Notes: generated by a model not told the origin, from the letters alone. A stretch of DNA of 64,000 bases from Pirellulales bacterium (GCA_036490175.1 DASXEJ010000231.1:1-64000), one strand, 5' to 3'. Shown: positions 17,066 through 26,294, counted from the first letter of the stretch. Made by a program: numbers and translations.

Positions 17066-18529
17066 CTTGGCGAACAGTTGCGAGTATTCCTGCCGATACA
17101 CGCGATCCGACGTCGGACGTGCGGCCGAGAGCAGCACTGGATCGTCTTCTTCGATGATGATCAGGTTGTCGTTGTCAGTATCGGCCCAGGCCACGGGGGC
17201 CGGAGGTTCGATGGGTTTGGCCGTTTGTACGTACGGCTCTAATAGCGCTGCCAACACGCGTCCCTCGGCAGAGTAAACGTGTGGCATTTGATCCCATACC
17301 GCCGCATGCGCCGAAGGGAACCGATCGACGATCACTTCCTCCTGGTCGAACCGCTCGGCGAATGGGTTGGTCGAATGGGCCACTTCGACGCTGGTCGCGC
17401 GACGCGGCGGCTCGCCTATTTCCAGCGACGCCAGGCGATCTTCCAGGGCGTCGAGCTGCTGCTCCGGATCTAGCGGCGCTGTTCGATCGAACGCGACCGC
17501 AGTATCCAATTCCTCAGCATCGTCGAGCGTAGCGGCACCGTCGAACCGCGCTAGCTCGTCTCGATCGGATTCAAGGTCGAGTTCGGATTCGTCCTGCACC
17601 GGCGCCAGCCGCAGGCCGATGTGCGGAGCATCCGAAGTTAGATCGACATCGTCGTCCAACTGCCCGAACTCGATCACAGCGTCTCCATGCGTGGCGGGCG
17701 CGGCGGCGCTCCAGGGGGTAGGCAACTGCTGCAGATCGGCCCAAGCTTCTTCGACTTCGCGTTCTCCCAATCGCTTGATGCCGCCGGCGCAGGCCAGCAC
17801 CAAGGCGTGATCGCACACCTGGTTGATCAACCGCGGCACGCCGTCCGTCGCGCGGTAGATACCCTCCAGGGCGGGCTCGGAAAAAATCTGCTGCGCGCCG
17901 ACTCCGGCTTTGGTCAGTTGCGCGCGAACGTATTCGAATGTCTCGCGACGATCGAGCGATTCCAGGTAACAACGCGCGGCGGTGCGCTGGCTGAACGATT
18001 CCAACTTCGGGCTGGCCAGGTGCTCTTCCAAAAGCGGGCTGCCGGCCATGACGAAGCGCACCCGCGGCTGCCCGCCGACGGTGACATTCGTGATCAGCCG
18101 GATTTCTTCCAGCACGCGGGCCGGCAGCGTGTGGGCCTCGTCGGCGATCAGCAGCATGCCGTCGCGCCGCGTCGCGGCGTGCGTCAAATGATCCACGAGC
18201 GCCAATCGCAGATCGCCATCGTCCAGACCACGGCAGGGCAATTGCAGCTCGAACAAAATCGCCTGCAGCAGAGCGCGCGGCGAATCAATGCGCGTGGTTC
18301 CCAACAGGGCCACTTCGTAGGCTTCGCCGAACTGATGTCGCAGCAACTGGCCAACGAGCGTTTTGCCCGTTCCCGACGGCCCGATCAGCACGCCCACCCC
18401 TTCGGCACGGTCGATGCAACGCACCAACGTGCGGCGGGCGGCCTCGATGGCGCGGGCCGGGAAGAATTGCTCGATTTGGGGCGCGGCCGCGAACGGGCGA
18501 CGCGATAGCTGGAAAAAAGATTCGTACAT
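17051..18529 (-). CDS. ExeA-like AAA ATPase
   Basis: A 492-residue protein starting MYESFFQLSRRPF, the usual opening of ExeA/GspA-type ATPases. Walker A is GPSGTGKT (50-57), Walker B is LLIADEAH with D130 and E131, and an AAA lid region runs to about residue 285. The C-terminal 200 residues are acidic and low in complexity, with no peptidoglycan-binding domain. Relatives help assemble type II secretion, or serve as MSHA-like or TniB-like partners. No secretion or transposon gene is nearby, so the role is open. The start was chosen at the family-typical N-terminus rather than at the 75-residue longer open frame. Confidence 0.82.
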   Translation of the reverse strand: MYESFFQLSRRPFAAAPQIEQFFPARAIEAARRTLVRCIDRAEGVGVLIGPSGTGKTLVGQLLRHQFGEAYEVALLGTTRIDSPRALLQAILFELQLPCRGLDDGDLRLALVDHLTHAATRRDGMLLIADEAHTLPARVLEEIRLITNVTVGGQPRVRFVMAGSPLLEEHLASPKLESFSQRTAARCYLESLDRRETFEYVRAQLTKAGVGAQQIFSEPALEGIYRATDGVPRLINQVCDHALVLACAGGIKRLGEREVEEAWADLQQLPTPWSAAAPATHGDAVIEFGQLDDDVDLTSDAPHIGLRLAPVQDESELDLESDRDELARFDGAATLDDAEELDTAVAFDRTAPLDPEQQLDALEDRLASLEIGEPPRRATSVEVAHSTNPFAERFDQEEVIVDRFPSAHAAVWDQMPHVYSAEGRVLAALLEPYVQTAKPIEPPAPVAWADTDNDNLIIIEEDDPVLLSAARPTSDRVYRQEYSQLFAKLRRG

Positions 18530-18813
18530 CGCAGCTTGCCTTATCTTCCTCGGTCCGCCCTCTTGTTTGCACACCCCAACACGCACCGCCCCGGTGACGC
18601 CTTGGGCATAAGTACATTCGGCAGCGGCTCCCCTGCCGCTCCACGCGCGTCCGAGCATTCTGGTCATGCCCGCGGTTTCAGGGGCATGGTGAGAGGCGCA
18701 TGCGGCCCTGACATGACGGATACGCCATGTGGACGTAGAATGACCAGAGCGCACGTATCGTCCACGTTTCGATCAACCCGCTGTCACCGGTTGCTATCAC
18801 ACCGATTGCTAGC

Positions 18814-19497
18814 ATGTTTCGCATCAAGATCTGCGGCATCACACGACCCGAAGACGCCACGGCGGCCATCGACGCCGGCGCCGATGCGATCGGGCTGAAC
18901 TTCTATCGCGCGAGCTCGCGCTTCGTCGAGGTGGGCGCCGCGAAGAAGATCATGGACGTCATCCGTGGGCGAGTGCTTGCCGTGGGTGTCTTTGTCGACG
19001 CACCGCCCGAGGAGGTGCATGCGATTACCAATGAGCTTAGGTTGGAACTCGTGCAGCTCAGTGGGAATGAAACTGCCAACCAAGTGAGCGAGCTGAAAGC
19101 ACAGCTCGGCCAGACGCCTATCATGCAGGCCGTGCGCGTCGGTCCGCAGGGGGACCACGAGGTGCTAGCACATCTGGCCGCGTGCCGGGATCTTGGCTGC
19201 TTGCCACAGATGATTTTGTGGGATGCCTACGACGCCACACAGTTTGGCGGGACCGGGCGAGTGGCCGATTGGCAGTCCGCGGCCCGCTTCGCGGCCAGCG
19301 GGGGTTTTACTCCCTTGGTCCTAGCCGGCGGGCTGCGGCCCGATAACGTTGCCGAGGCGATTCGCACGGTCCGCCCCCAGGGCGTAGATACGGCCAGCGG
19401 CGTCGAAGTCCGGCCGGGTGTTAAGGACTTTGAGAAAATGCGGTCCTTCGTTGCAGCCGCGCGTGGCGCATTCGACAAGCAACGCGTGGCTGACTAA
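18814..19497 (+). CDS. trpF: phosphoribosylanthranilate isomerase
   Basis: Third step of tryptophan synthesis: isomerises N-(5'-phosphoribosyl)anthranilate to CdRP in the cytosol. The 227-residue protein has the family opening [11 protein letters not shown] with catalytic Cys7, the LQLSG-type strand (here LVQLSGNE), and the phosphate-binding [10 protein letters not shown] followed by GVDTASGVE, which contains the general-acid aspartate. The length is normal. No other trp genes are in the window; ahcY follows 73 bases later in the same direction. Confidence 0.92.
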   Translation: MFRIKICGITRPEDATAAIDAGADAIGLNFYRASSRFVEVGAAKKIMDVIRGRVLAVGVFVDAPPEEVHAITNELRLELVQLSGNETANQVSELKAQLGQTPIMQAVRVGPQGDHEVLAHLAACRDLGCLPQMILWDAYDATQFGGTGRVADWQSAARFAASGGFTPLVLAGGLRPDNVAEAIRTVRPQGVDTASGVEVRPGVKDFEKMRSFVAAARGAFDKQRVAD

Positions 19498-19557
19498 GAT
19501 ATCGCGGATTGCCGAACAGGCACTTCGCAAGCAAAACTCCCTTTGCATGCCCCTCAC

Positions 19558-19573
19558 AAGGAGTATATCCGTG
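19558..19573 (+). promoter_or_regulatory. Shine-Dalgarno site deciding the ahcY GTG start
   Basis: AAGGAG at 19558-19563 sits 7 bases before the GTG at 19571. It fixes the ahcY start at GTG rather than at the in-frame ATG at 19547, whose downstream residues (PLTRSIS) are not conserved in the family. Confidence 0.7.
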
Positions 19574-20884
19574 GCCCAGGTCGACACGCGGTTGCCGTTC
19601 AAAGTTGCAGACATGTCGCTGGCCGATTGGGGCCGCAAAGAGATCCAACTGGCCGAGAACGAGATGCCAGGCTTGATGGCGCTGCGCCACAAGTTCGGCA
19701 AGTCGAAGCCGCTAGCTGGCGCGCGGATCGCCGGCTGCCTGCACATGACCATCCAGACGGCCGTGCTGATCGAGACGTTGGTCGAGCTCGGCGCGCAGGT
19801 CACTTGGAGCAGCTGCAACATTTTCTCGACCCAAGACCACGCAGCCGCGGCCATCGCCAAGGCCGGCGTGCCGGTCTACGCCTGGAAGGGAATGAGCGCC
19901 GAGGAGTTCGATTGGTGCATCGAACAGACGTTGATCTTCCCAGACGGTCAGCCGCTGAACCTGATTCTGGACGACGGCGGCGACCTGACATGCATGGTTC
20001 ACCAGAAGTATCCCGAAATGTTGGCGGCCATCCGTGGCCTGTCGGAAGAGACCACCACGGGAGTTCATCGTCTGTACCAGATGCACGCCCGCGGCGAGTT
20101 GAAGGTGCCCGCGATCAATGTCAACGACTCCGTCACGAAGAGCAAGTTCGACAACTTGTACGGCTGCCGCGAATCGCTGGCCGACGGCATCAAGCGGGCC
20201 ACCGACGTGATGGTGGCGGGCAAGGTCGTCGTCATCGCCGGCTATGGTGACGTGGGCAAGGGTTGTGCCCGGGCCATGCAGTCGCTGGGCGCGCGGGTGA
20301 TCATTACAGAGATCGACCCAATCAACGCCTTGCAGGCCGCGATGGAAGGTTACGAAGTAACGACCATGGACGACGCCGCCCCACGCGGCAATATCTTTGT
20401 CACGGCCACGGGCAACCGTGACGTGATCATGGGCGAGCATATGAAGGTCATGCCCAATGACGCCATCGTGTGCAACATTGGCCACTTCGACCTGGAAATC
20501 GACATGGCCTGGCTGAACGGCCAGAAGACCGTCAAAAAGATCGAGATCAAGCCGCAGGTCGACCGTTATACGTTCGCCGATGGGCATTCGATTCTGATCC
20601 TGGCCGAAGGCCGTTTGGTGAACTTGGGCTGTGCCACGGGGCACCCGTCATTCGTCATGTCGAACTCGTTCACCAACCAGGTTATGGCCCAATTGGCCCT
20701 CTGGACCGAGGCTGATAAGTTCGGCCTGGGCGTGCATGTGCTGCCCAAGAAGCTGGACGAAGAGGTGGCCCGGCTGCACCTGGACAAGCTGGGCGTGAAG
20801 CTCACCAAGCTGACGTCGAAGCAGTCCGAGTATATTGGCATCCCGACCGAAGGGCCGTTCAAACCGGACTACTACCGGTACTAA
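19571..20884 (+). CDS. ahcY: adenosylhomocysteinase (S-adenosylhomocysteine hydrolase)
   Basis: Reversibly splits S-adenosylhomocysteine into adenosine and homocysteine, which removes product inhibition from methyltransferases. The 437-residue protein has the family's N-terminal LADWGRKEI, the substrate region [14 protein letters not shown], and the NAD-binding [10 protein letters not shown], and it ends with the conserved FKPDYYRY. It lacks the about 40-residue insert of some bacterial homologues. It starts at GTG with a strong Shine-Dalgarno and is followed by a clear terminator at 20974. It may be co-transcribed with trpF, an unusual pairing. Confidence 0.95.
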   Translation: MAQVDTRLPFKVADMSLADWGRKEIQLAENEMPGLMALRHKFGKSKPLAGARIAGCLHMTIQTAVLIETLVELGAQVTWSSCNIFSTQDHAAAAIAKAGVPVYAWKGMSAEEFDWCIEQTLIFPDGQPLNLILDDGGDLTCMVHQKYPEMLAAIRGLSEETTTGVHRLYQMHARGELKVPAINVNDSVTKSKFDNLYGCRESLADGIKRATDVMVAGKVVVIAGYGDVGKGCARAMQSLGARVIITEIDPINALQAAMEGYEVTTMDDAAPRGNIFVTATGNRDVIMGEHMKVMPNDAIVCNIGHFDLEIDMAWLNGQKTVKKIEIKPQVDRYTFADGHSILILAEGRLVNLGCATGHPSFVMSNSFTNQVMAQLALWTEADKFGLGVHVLPKKLDEEVARLHLDKLGVKLTKLTSKQSEYIGIPTEGPFKPDYYRY

Positions 20885-20973
20885 AAGCGAGAGCCGTCCA
20901 GGCCAGCATCGGCAACGACAAAGACTTGTCGGGCTGCCGCAAGGGCCCACAGGCGGACCGTTTGACAACTCGC

Positions 20974-21011
20974 CAGGGCTGCGGGATAACACCCGCAGCC
21001 CTGTTTTTTTT
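20974..21011 (+). terminator. rho-independent terminator after ahcY
   Basis: CAGGGCTGCGGG (20974-20985) pairs perfectly with CCCGCAGCCCTG (20992-21003) around a 6-base loop. A run of eight T follows at 21004-21011. It lies 90 bases after the ahcY stop and ends 45 bases before the next gene. Confidence 0.9.
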
Positions 21012-21056
21012 GAGCAGGCAAACCACCTTCAGCACGCGAAACCACTCTTTGCTGCC

Positions 21057-22358
21057 ATGCCCGAAATTCAAGCTTTCCGCGGACTGCGTTATGACCTGGG
21101 ACACGTTGGCTCGTTGAGCGAAGTCATCGCTCCGCCCTATGACGTGATTGGCCCGCAATTGCAGGACCAGCTTTACAAGCGGCATCCGGCCAACGTCGTG
21201 CGGTTGATCCTCAACCGGGACGAGCCGGGGGATGATGCGACGACCAGCCGCTACGCGCGGGCGGCCAAGTTCCTGAAGAACTGGCGCAGCGAGGGGATCC
21301 TTTCCACCGACCCCGATCCGGCCATCTATGTCTATCACCAGCAGTTCGACTATGCTGGCCGGACGCACACCCGGCGCGGGTTCATGGCCCGGATCAAGCT
21401 GCAACGTTTCGGGGAAGGGAACATCTATCCCCACGAAGAAACCATGTCCGGCCCTAAGCAGGACCGCCTGCTGCTGACCCGCGCCTGCAAGGCGAATTTG
21501 AGCCAGATATTTGGGCTCTATCCCGATCCGCAGAACGAGACCCAGCAGCTACTCGAAAATGCGATCGTGGCGGTGCCTCCGGTCGAGGCCACGGACCATT
21601 TGGGCGTCATTCACCGCATGTGGATGGTGACCGACGTAAACGTGATTTCGGCGGTCACCGCGTCGATCGGCCCGAAGCCGGTATTCATCGCCGACGGCCA
21701 CCACCGTTACGAGACGGCCTGCAACTACCGCGACGAGTTGGCGGCCGCCGGCACGCTGACCGGCAATCATCCGGCCAACTCGGTGTTGATGATGTGCGTC
21801 GGCATGGAGGACCCCGGCATGGTGGTGCTTCCCACGCACCGGCTGTTCCGCGGCCTGCCGGCCATGAAGTCGACCGACCTGATCGCCAAGCTGGGAAATG
21901 CCTTTACCACGCGGGTTGCCGGCGAAGGGGGAGACCTGGCACCCACGATTTGGAGCGAGATCGAGGGGGAAGGAGATCAAGGAACGCTGGGCCTGTACGC
22001 GGCCGCCGACGACCGTTGGGTGCTGGCCCGAATCACTCCGGCCGGCCGTGAGCGATTGGCCAAAATCGCCCCCGAGCACAGCCAGCCCTGGCGGGACCTG
22101 GGCGTCAGCATTCTGCATCGCTTGGTGATCGACACGCTGCTGGCCGGCCCCGACCTGTCAAAGCCCCGCTACGTCCACCTGGTGGACGAGGTGGTCGAAG
22201 GGATCGAAACGGGCGAGTTTCCGTTGGCGGTCCTGGTCATGCCGGCCACGGTCGACGACATCCAGACGATCAGCCGGCACCAGGAACGGATGCCGGCCAA
22301 GAGCACCTATTTCTATCCCAAGCTGCTCAGCGGGCTGGTAATTAATCCGCTCGAGTAG
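21057..22358 (+). CDS. DUF1015 family protein
   Basis: A 433-residue cytosolic protein matching the DUF1015 family across its length: PFRGLRY-like opening (QAFRGLRYDLGHVG), VIAPPYDVI (about 23-31), the HPANVVRLIL segment, YVYHQQFDYAGRTHTRRGF, a central YPHEETM, and the conserved IADGHHRYETA (about 215-225). The family has no established reaction that I can state with confidence. The ATG at 21057 is at the usual family N-terminus; the longer open frame runs through the ahcY terminator and is rejected. It is followed by the parS region. Confidence 0.85.
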   Translation: MPEIQAFRGLRYDLGHVGSLSEVIAPPYDVIGPQLQDQLYKRHPANVVRLILNRDEPGDDATTSRYARAAKFLKNWRSEGILSTDPDPAIYVYHQQFDYAGRTHTRRGFMARIKLQRFGEGNIYPHEETMSGPKQDRLLLTRACKANLSQIFGLYPDPQNETQQLLENAIVAVPPVEATDHLGVIHRMWMVTDVNVISAVTASIGPKPVFIADGHHRYETACNYRDELAAAGTLTGNHPANSVLMMCVGMEDPGMVVLPTHRLFRGLPAMKSTDLIAKLGNAFTTRVAGEGGDLAPTIWSEIEGEGDQGTLGLYAAADDRWVLARITPAGRERLAKIAPEHSQPWRDLGVSILHRLVIDTLLAGPDLSKPRYVHLVDEVVEGIETGEFPLAVLVMPATVDDIQTISRHQERMPAKSTYFYPKLLSGLVINPLE

Positions 22359-22442
22359 CGGCCGGCCGCTGCTGGCGTGATTTCACCACAGAGGCACTGA
22401 GGCACGGAGATGCCGAGTCTTGTCTCGTGCCGGGGATCTCAC

Positions 22443-22456
22443 GTTTCACGTGAAAC
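22443..22456. promoter_or_regulatory. parS: parS site 1 (ParB-binding palindrome)
   Basis: GTTTCACGTGAAAC, a perfect match to the core of the bacterial chromosomal parS consensus. First of three copies within 93 bases. Confidence 0.92.
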
Positions 22457-22483
22457 AGGTTCGCGATGATTGCGCAGATGGCG

Positions 22484-22499
22484 TGTTTCACGTGAAACA
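22484..22499. promoter_or_regulatory. parS: parS site 2 (full 16-bp consensus)
   Basis: TGTTTCACGTGAAACA, the complete 16-base parS consensus. Its centre is 42 bases from that of site 1 and 37 from that of site 3. Confidence 0.95.
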
Positions 22500-22521
22500 G
22501 TCAGTGCAGGAGTTATGCGCA

Positions 22522-22535
22522 GTTTCACGTGAAAC
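22522..22535. promoter_or_regulatory. parS: parS site 3 (ParB-binding palindrome)
   Basis: GTTTCACGTGAAAC, followed by A as in the full consensus. It is 226 bases upstream of the parA start. Confidence 0.92.
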
Positions 22536-22761
22536 ATCGCGCGTGGTGGAATCTGGACAGCCGGTCCTGATCGCCGTCTCCGCTATTCCGGCGCGGCATT
22601 GTCGTATTTAAAAACTCTGTGTCCTCGGTGGCAGAATTCTTACGTCGGCCAGCCTGACCTGGCGACAGGCACGGTTGGGCTATCCCTGGGCGGCGCGTCC
22701 CGATTAGAATTCTCCGCCCGGCTATGGATGGTCGGCGCGGCAAGCGAAGGGAGTCGCCCAG

Positions 22762-23508
22762 GTGAGCCGGATCCTCTGCGTGGCGAATCAGAAGGGGGGC
22801 GTCGGCAAGACGACCACCGCCGTGAACCTGGCCGACGCGCTGGCGCGTAGCGGCGCGCGCACACTATTGATCGATCTCGATCCACAGTGCAACGCCACCA
22901 GTGGGCTAGGAGTCGAGCCGGCGGAGCGGCATCCATTGGTCTCCACGGCACCCTTGCAAGAGTCGCTGCGCCCCACCTCGACCGCGGGGCTGGAAGTGTT
23001 GCCCGGCAGCCGCAACTTCCAAGATATCGAAACACTCAGCAAACACACCGAGAGTCAGGCCGCCACGTTGCGGCAGCACCTGGCGGGTGGGCTGACCGCC
23101 TACGACTATGTGCTGATCGATTGTCCCCCGTCGCTTGGCCAACTGACGCGCACTGCCCTGGCCAGCGCCAGCGAGGTGTTGATGCCCATCCAGTGCGAGT
23201 ACTTCGCCATGGAAGGGCTGGCCCAGATGATCGACGTCATTCGCCAGGTGATGAGCGTTCATCCGCAAAGGCTTCAGTTCGGGGGCATCCTCTTGACGAT
23301 GTATGACCACACGTTGGACCTGACGCACGAAGTCGACAACGAGGTGCGCGATTTTTTTGGCGAGATCGTATTTCAAACGGTGATCCCCCGCGACGTGGCC
23401 GTGGCCGAAGCGCCCAGCCACGGCCAATCGGTGCTGGATTATGCGCCGCGATCGCGAGGGGCCTGGGCTTACGCGGAACTGTGCATGGAGGTACTCGAGC
23501 GTGAGTAA
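22762..23508 (+). CDS. parA: chromosome-partitioning ATPase ParA (Soj-like)
   Basis: A 248-residue deviant Walker-type ATPase that moves ParB-parS complexes over the nucleoid. The deviant Walker A motif KGGVGKTT is at 11-18, the A' motif LIDLDPQCNATSG near 36-48, and Walker B in YVLIDCPPS. The absence of an N-terminal DNA-binding domain and the short length fit chromosomal Soj rather than plasmid type Ia ParA. It starts at GTG with GAAGGGAG upstream. parB overlaps its end by 8 bases, and three parS sites lie upstream. Confidence 0.93.
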   Translation: MSRILCVANQKGGVGKTTTAVNLADALARSGARTLLIDLDPQCNATSGLGVEPAERHPLVSTAPLQESLRPTSTAGLEVLPGSRNFQDIETLSKHTESQAATLRQHLAGGLTAYDYVLIDCPPSLGQLTRTALASASEVLMPIQCEYFAMEGLAQMIDVIRQVMSVHPQRLQFGGILLTMYDHTLDLTHEVDNEVRDFFGEIVFQTVIPRDVAVAEAPSHGQSVLDYAPRSRGAWAYAELCMEVLERE

Positions 23509-24481
23509 AGAACGACGACTTGGACGTGGCCTGGAAGCTTTGCTCGGTCGCCCCTTGGAAAGCTACTCGGCGCGCGAGCCAGCTGCCGACGCCGCAACTC
23601 CCGCCGATGCTAGCACTGGCAGCAGCGCAGGCGAACAAGTCTTGGTACCGGTCAGCGTCTACGAGATCGATCGCAATCCTTACCAGCCGCGACATGATTT
23701 CAACGACGCCGACATTGACTCGTTGGCCGACAGTATCCAAGAACACGGCATGTTGCAGCCAATCGTGGTCCGCCGGCAAGGCGACCGTTTTCAACTAGTG
23801 GCGGGCGAGCGGCGCTTGCGGGCAGCCATCAAGGCCGGCCTGGCGCAGGTGGCTGTGCAGGTCCGCGAAGTCGATGATCGGCAGGCGGCCGAGTTGGCCA
23901 TCGTCGAGAACCTGCAACGCAAGGATCTCAACCCTTTGGAAAAAGGGGGCTCGTTCCAACAGTATCTAGAGCGCTATGGCTGCACGCAGGAAGAGCTGGC
24001 CAAGCGACTGAAGATCGACCGCTCGACGGTGGCGAATCTGATCCGCCTGTTGGAGCTGCCCGAGGATGTGAAGTCCGCACTCCGCGCCGGCACGATCACC
24101 CAGGGACACGCGCGGGCGCTATTGCCCCTGTCCAGCGAGCGCGAGCAGATCGAATTATGCCAGCGCATTCAAAAGGAGGGTCTGAGCGTTCGCAGCGTCG
24201 AGGACCTGGTGCAACAGACCGTGCAGGCGGACGACGGACAGCACGCGCTGCGCCTGGTGACGGGCGAAGCGGAGGAACGCCCGGCCCGGCGACCACGCAG
24301 CCAGCACCTGGCGTCGCTCGAGCAAAAATTCCGCGCGGCTTTGGGCTCGAAGGTGGACGTCCGCGAGTCGTCCAAGGGACGCGGCCGGATCGTAATCCAC
24401 TTTAAGAACCACGAAGAGTTCGAGCGCCTGAGTAAACAACTGTGCGACGCCAAGAAGGGTGCGCAGAGCCACGTGGGGTAG
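23501..24481 (+). CDS. parB: chromosome-partitioning protein ParB (Spo0J-like)
   Basis: A 326-residue CTP-dependent DNA clamp that loads at parS. The N-terminus KERRLGRGLEALLG is typical of chromosomal ParB and is expected to contact ParA. The CTPase region includes NPYQPR and GERRLRA (in VAGERRLRAAIKAG), then ENLQRKDLNPLE. A helix-turn-helix (TQEELAKRLKIDRSTVANLI) reads parS, and a C-terminal dimerisation domain ends the protein. The GTG start overlaps parA by 8 bases. About 45 residues between the ParA-contact peptide and the CTPase domain are low-complexity. Confidence 0.93.
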   Translation: MSKERRLGRGLEALLGRPLESYSAREPAADAATPADASTGSSAGEQVLVPVSVYEIDRNPYQPRHDFNDADIDSLADSIQEHGMLQPIVVRRQGDRFQLVAGERRLRAAIKAGLAQVAVQVREVDDRQAAELAIVENLQRKDLNPLEKGGSFQQYLERYGCTQEELAKRLKIDRSTVANLIRLLELPEDVKSALRAGTITQGHARALLPLSSEREQIELCQRIQKEGLSVRSVEDLVQQTVQADDGQHALRLVTGEAEERPARRPRSQHLASLEQKFRAALGSKVDVRESSKGRGRIVIHFKNHEEFERLSKQLCDAKKGAQSHVG

Positions 24482-24664
24482 GTAATTTTCCTGGCGTCGC
24501 TATGCCAGTGCCACGGGTCCTCAGTTAACGTTCCGTTGGCTGCGGTGTGTCGCACGCCTGGCATGGAATCGCTCGCAGCATGCATCCCCTCGCGATTGCA
24601 GATAGAATAGGTCGCTGTGCGCGCGGTTAATATCCGCTACCGCGACGTGCGAGGGGGACGCATC

Positions 24665-25567
24665 ATGTCACGAAGCGATTGCCGATGGGGCATGGGTTTT
24701 GTCGCGCTGGTCGTCGTGGGCGCTGGCGTATGTTTCGCGAACGCGGGCGACGATAAAGCCCTAGCTGGAAAGCCATCGTTCGCCGGTGCCAAAGCCGGCG
24801 AGGCGCGCGACGTTGCTGGCATCCAACTTTGCTGGTGCCCGCCGGGCAAGTTCTTAATGGGGAGCCCAGCGACCGAGCCGGAGCGACGTCCGGGCGAAGA
24901 CCAGGTGGAAGTGACGCTCAGCCACGGTTTCTGGATTGGCAAGTACGAGGTCACTCAGGGCGAGTGGAAACGCGTGGTCGGTGAGTTTCCAGAAAAGCTC
25001 ACGGCCGGCGAAGGGGACGAGTTTCCGGTCTACAGCGTCAACTTCGCCGAGGCCGAAAAATTCTGCCGCAAGCTCTCTGAGTTGGCCCATGCCTCGGGCG
25101 CGCTGCCGCAGGATTGGGAGTTCCGGCTTCCCACTGACGCCCAATGGGAATACGCTTGTCGCGCTGGGACGACAACGGCCACGTCGTTTGGCGATTCCCT
25201 CAGCAGCAAGCAAGCCAATTTTCAGGGGAAACCGTACAACGGCGCCGAGACGGGGCCGTCGCTCAAACGGGCTGCGGCGGTCGGGAGCTATCCGGCCAAT
25301 GCCTGGGGTCTGCACGACATGCACGGCAACATCTTTGAGTGGTGCCGCGATTGGCATCACCTGAAATTGCCTGGCGGCGTGGATCCCGACCTCTACTTGG
25401 CACAAACCACGGCGCAGCGCAATCGAACGGGAAGCAAGTCACGGGTCCGTCGCGGCGGCTGCTGGGCCGACGAAGGATGGCCTTGCCGCTCGGCGTTCCG
25501 GCTGCGTTTCGAACCGGAACGGCGCGCAGACCACATCGGCTTTCGCGTCGTCGCCGTGCAGTTGTAG
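24665..25567 (+). CDS. secreted formylglycine-generating-enzyme-like (SUMF1) protein
   Basis: A 300-residue protein with a signal peptide (MSRSDCRWGMGFVALVVVGA..., cleavage probably near residue 26). The FGE-sulfatase domain shows PGKFLMGSPATEPERRPGE, WIGKYEVTQGEWK, FRLPTDAQWEYACRAGT, GNIFEWCRDW and RRGGCWADEGW. Of the paired active-site cysteines of true formylglycine-generating enzymes, only the second is evident (PCRSAFR); five residues before it there is no cysteine. It is therefore more likely one of the many relatives with other or unknown functions. The window's only sulfatase gene is 34 kb away. Confidence 0.82.
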   Translation: MSRSDCRWGMGFVALVVVGAGVCFANAGDDKALAGKPSFAGAKAGEARDVAGIQLCWCPPGKFLMGSPATEPERRPGEDQVEVTLSHGFWIGKYEVTQGEWKRVVGEFPEKLTAGEGDEFPVYSVNFAEAEKFCRKLSELAHASGALPQDWEFRLPTDAQWEYACRAGTTTATSFGDSLSSKQANFQGKPYNGAETGPSLKRAAAVGSYPANAWGLHDMHGNIFEWCRDWHHLKLPGGVDPDLYLAQTTAQRNRTGSKSRVRRGGCWADEGWPCRSAFRLRFEPERRADHIGFRVVAVQL

Positions 25568-25584
25568 CGAGCGCCGCGCCCGGG

Positions 25585-26175
25585 TCACTGAGGCGGAGAT
25601 GGAGATTGGGTCGGCTCGACAGTCTTCTTTTCCAGGGCACTCTTCATCGTGGCCAAGCCGCGCTCGAAGCCTTTGCCCAGCACGGCGTCCATGTCTGTGC
25701 ACAGGCACATCAGCTTGCCGAAAAAATCGTTCGTGCCGGAGAGCTTCCAGGTGACTTTAGTATCCGGTTCGGCCAGTCCGTTGGGCACCGAGGCGAATCG
25801 GAACGCCATGCGCGCTTTGCCAGCAAAGGGCCTGATGAATTCCTGATCGACATCGACCGAGTCGTTCGGTTCCGATTCGACAATGGTCAAGCTCCCCGCG
25901 CCAATCTGTTCGTTGCCATCCCAGGTGAAGCTGGCCCCCTTGCCGGCCGAGGGGGTCGAGATGGTGGACTTTGCATTGGGATCGAGATCTTTCCAGGGAC
26001 TCCAGGCGTCCCATTTTTGCAGATCGTTGACGCTGTCGAAGACCGCGGCCGGCGGCGCGGCGATCGTCGTCGATCGCTCGACCGAAAAATCGCTCGGTTG
26101 CACGCTGACGTAGATCACGAACAGGACGATGATGGCACAAAGTGCCACGAACGACAGCAGAATCTTTTTCCACAT
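25585..26175 (-). CDS. membrane-anchored SRPBCC (START-like) protein, copy 1
   Basis: A 196-residue protein starting MWKKILLSFV, with one N-terminal membrane helix (about 3-25) and then a polyketide-cyclase/START-like ligand-binding domain (ERSTTIAAPPAAVFDSVNDL, WDAWSPWKDLDPNAK). A proline-rich tail ends it. It is paralogous to the gene at 31139 (same start, same WxPW-K-LDPN segment); the alignment supports the start at 26175. The fold binds a hydrophobic ligand; which one is unknown. It lies next to the ArsR-SRPBCC modules, on the minus strand. Confidence 0.75.
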   Translation of the reverse strand: MWKKILLSFVALCAIIVLFVIYVSVQPSDFSVERSTTIAAPPAAVFDSVNDLQKWDAWSPWKDLDPNAKSTISTPSAGKGASFTWDGNEQIGAGSLTIVESEPNDSVDVDQEFIRPFAGKARMAFRFASVPNGLAEPDTKVTWKLSGTNDFFGKLMCLCTDMDAVLGKGFERGLATMKSALEKKTVEPTQSPSPPQ

Positions 26176-26294
26176 GAACCGACGGTCTCCCGAATCAATA
26201 GGTGCCAAAAGCCTGGGGCCAATCTACCCTGTCGTCCCGCCAGCGCCAGGGCATCGCGATCGCCGCGTCGTCTATATATCTAGAGGATATTCAT

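Larger units (their letters stand above)
22384..22631. repeat. CCACAGAG-family repeat arms flanking the parS cluster
   Basis: The left arm 'ccacagaggcactgaggcac' (22386 on) and the right arm 'ctctgtgtcctcggtggc' (near 22613-22630) are imperfect inverted copies of the same dispersed intergenic repeat seen at 2895-3052. The three parS sites lie between them. Association with parS may be accidental, because this repeat family occurs elsewhere. Confidence 0.5.

Noticed and set aside
19498-19570. SAH riboswitch before ahcY
   Set aside because: The 73-base gap lacks the conserved SAH-riboswitch core and contains only an unstructured leader with a Shine-Dalgarno site.
20835-21056. N-terminal extension of the DUF1015 protein
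   Set aside because: The frame is open, but it runs through the ahcY terminator, and the translation is unlike the family, which starts at the ATG at 21057.
25339-26283. 314-residue plus-strand open frame
   Set aside because: It crosses the ends of the FGE-like and SRPBCC genes in shadow frames and has no start site or domain.
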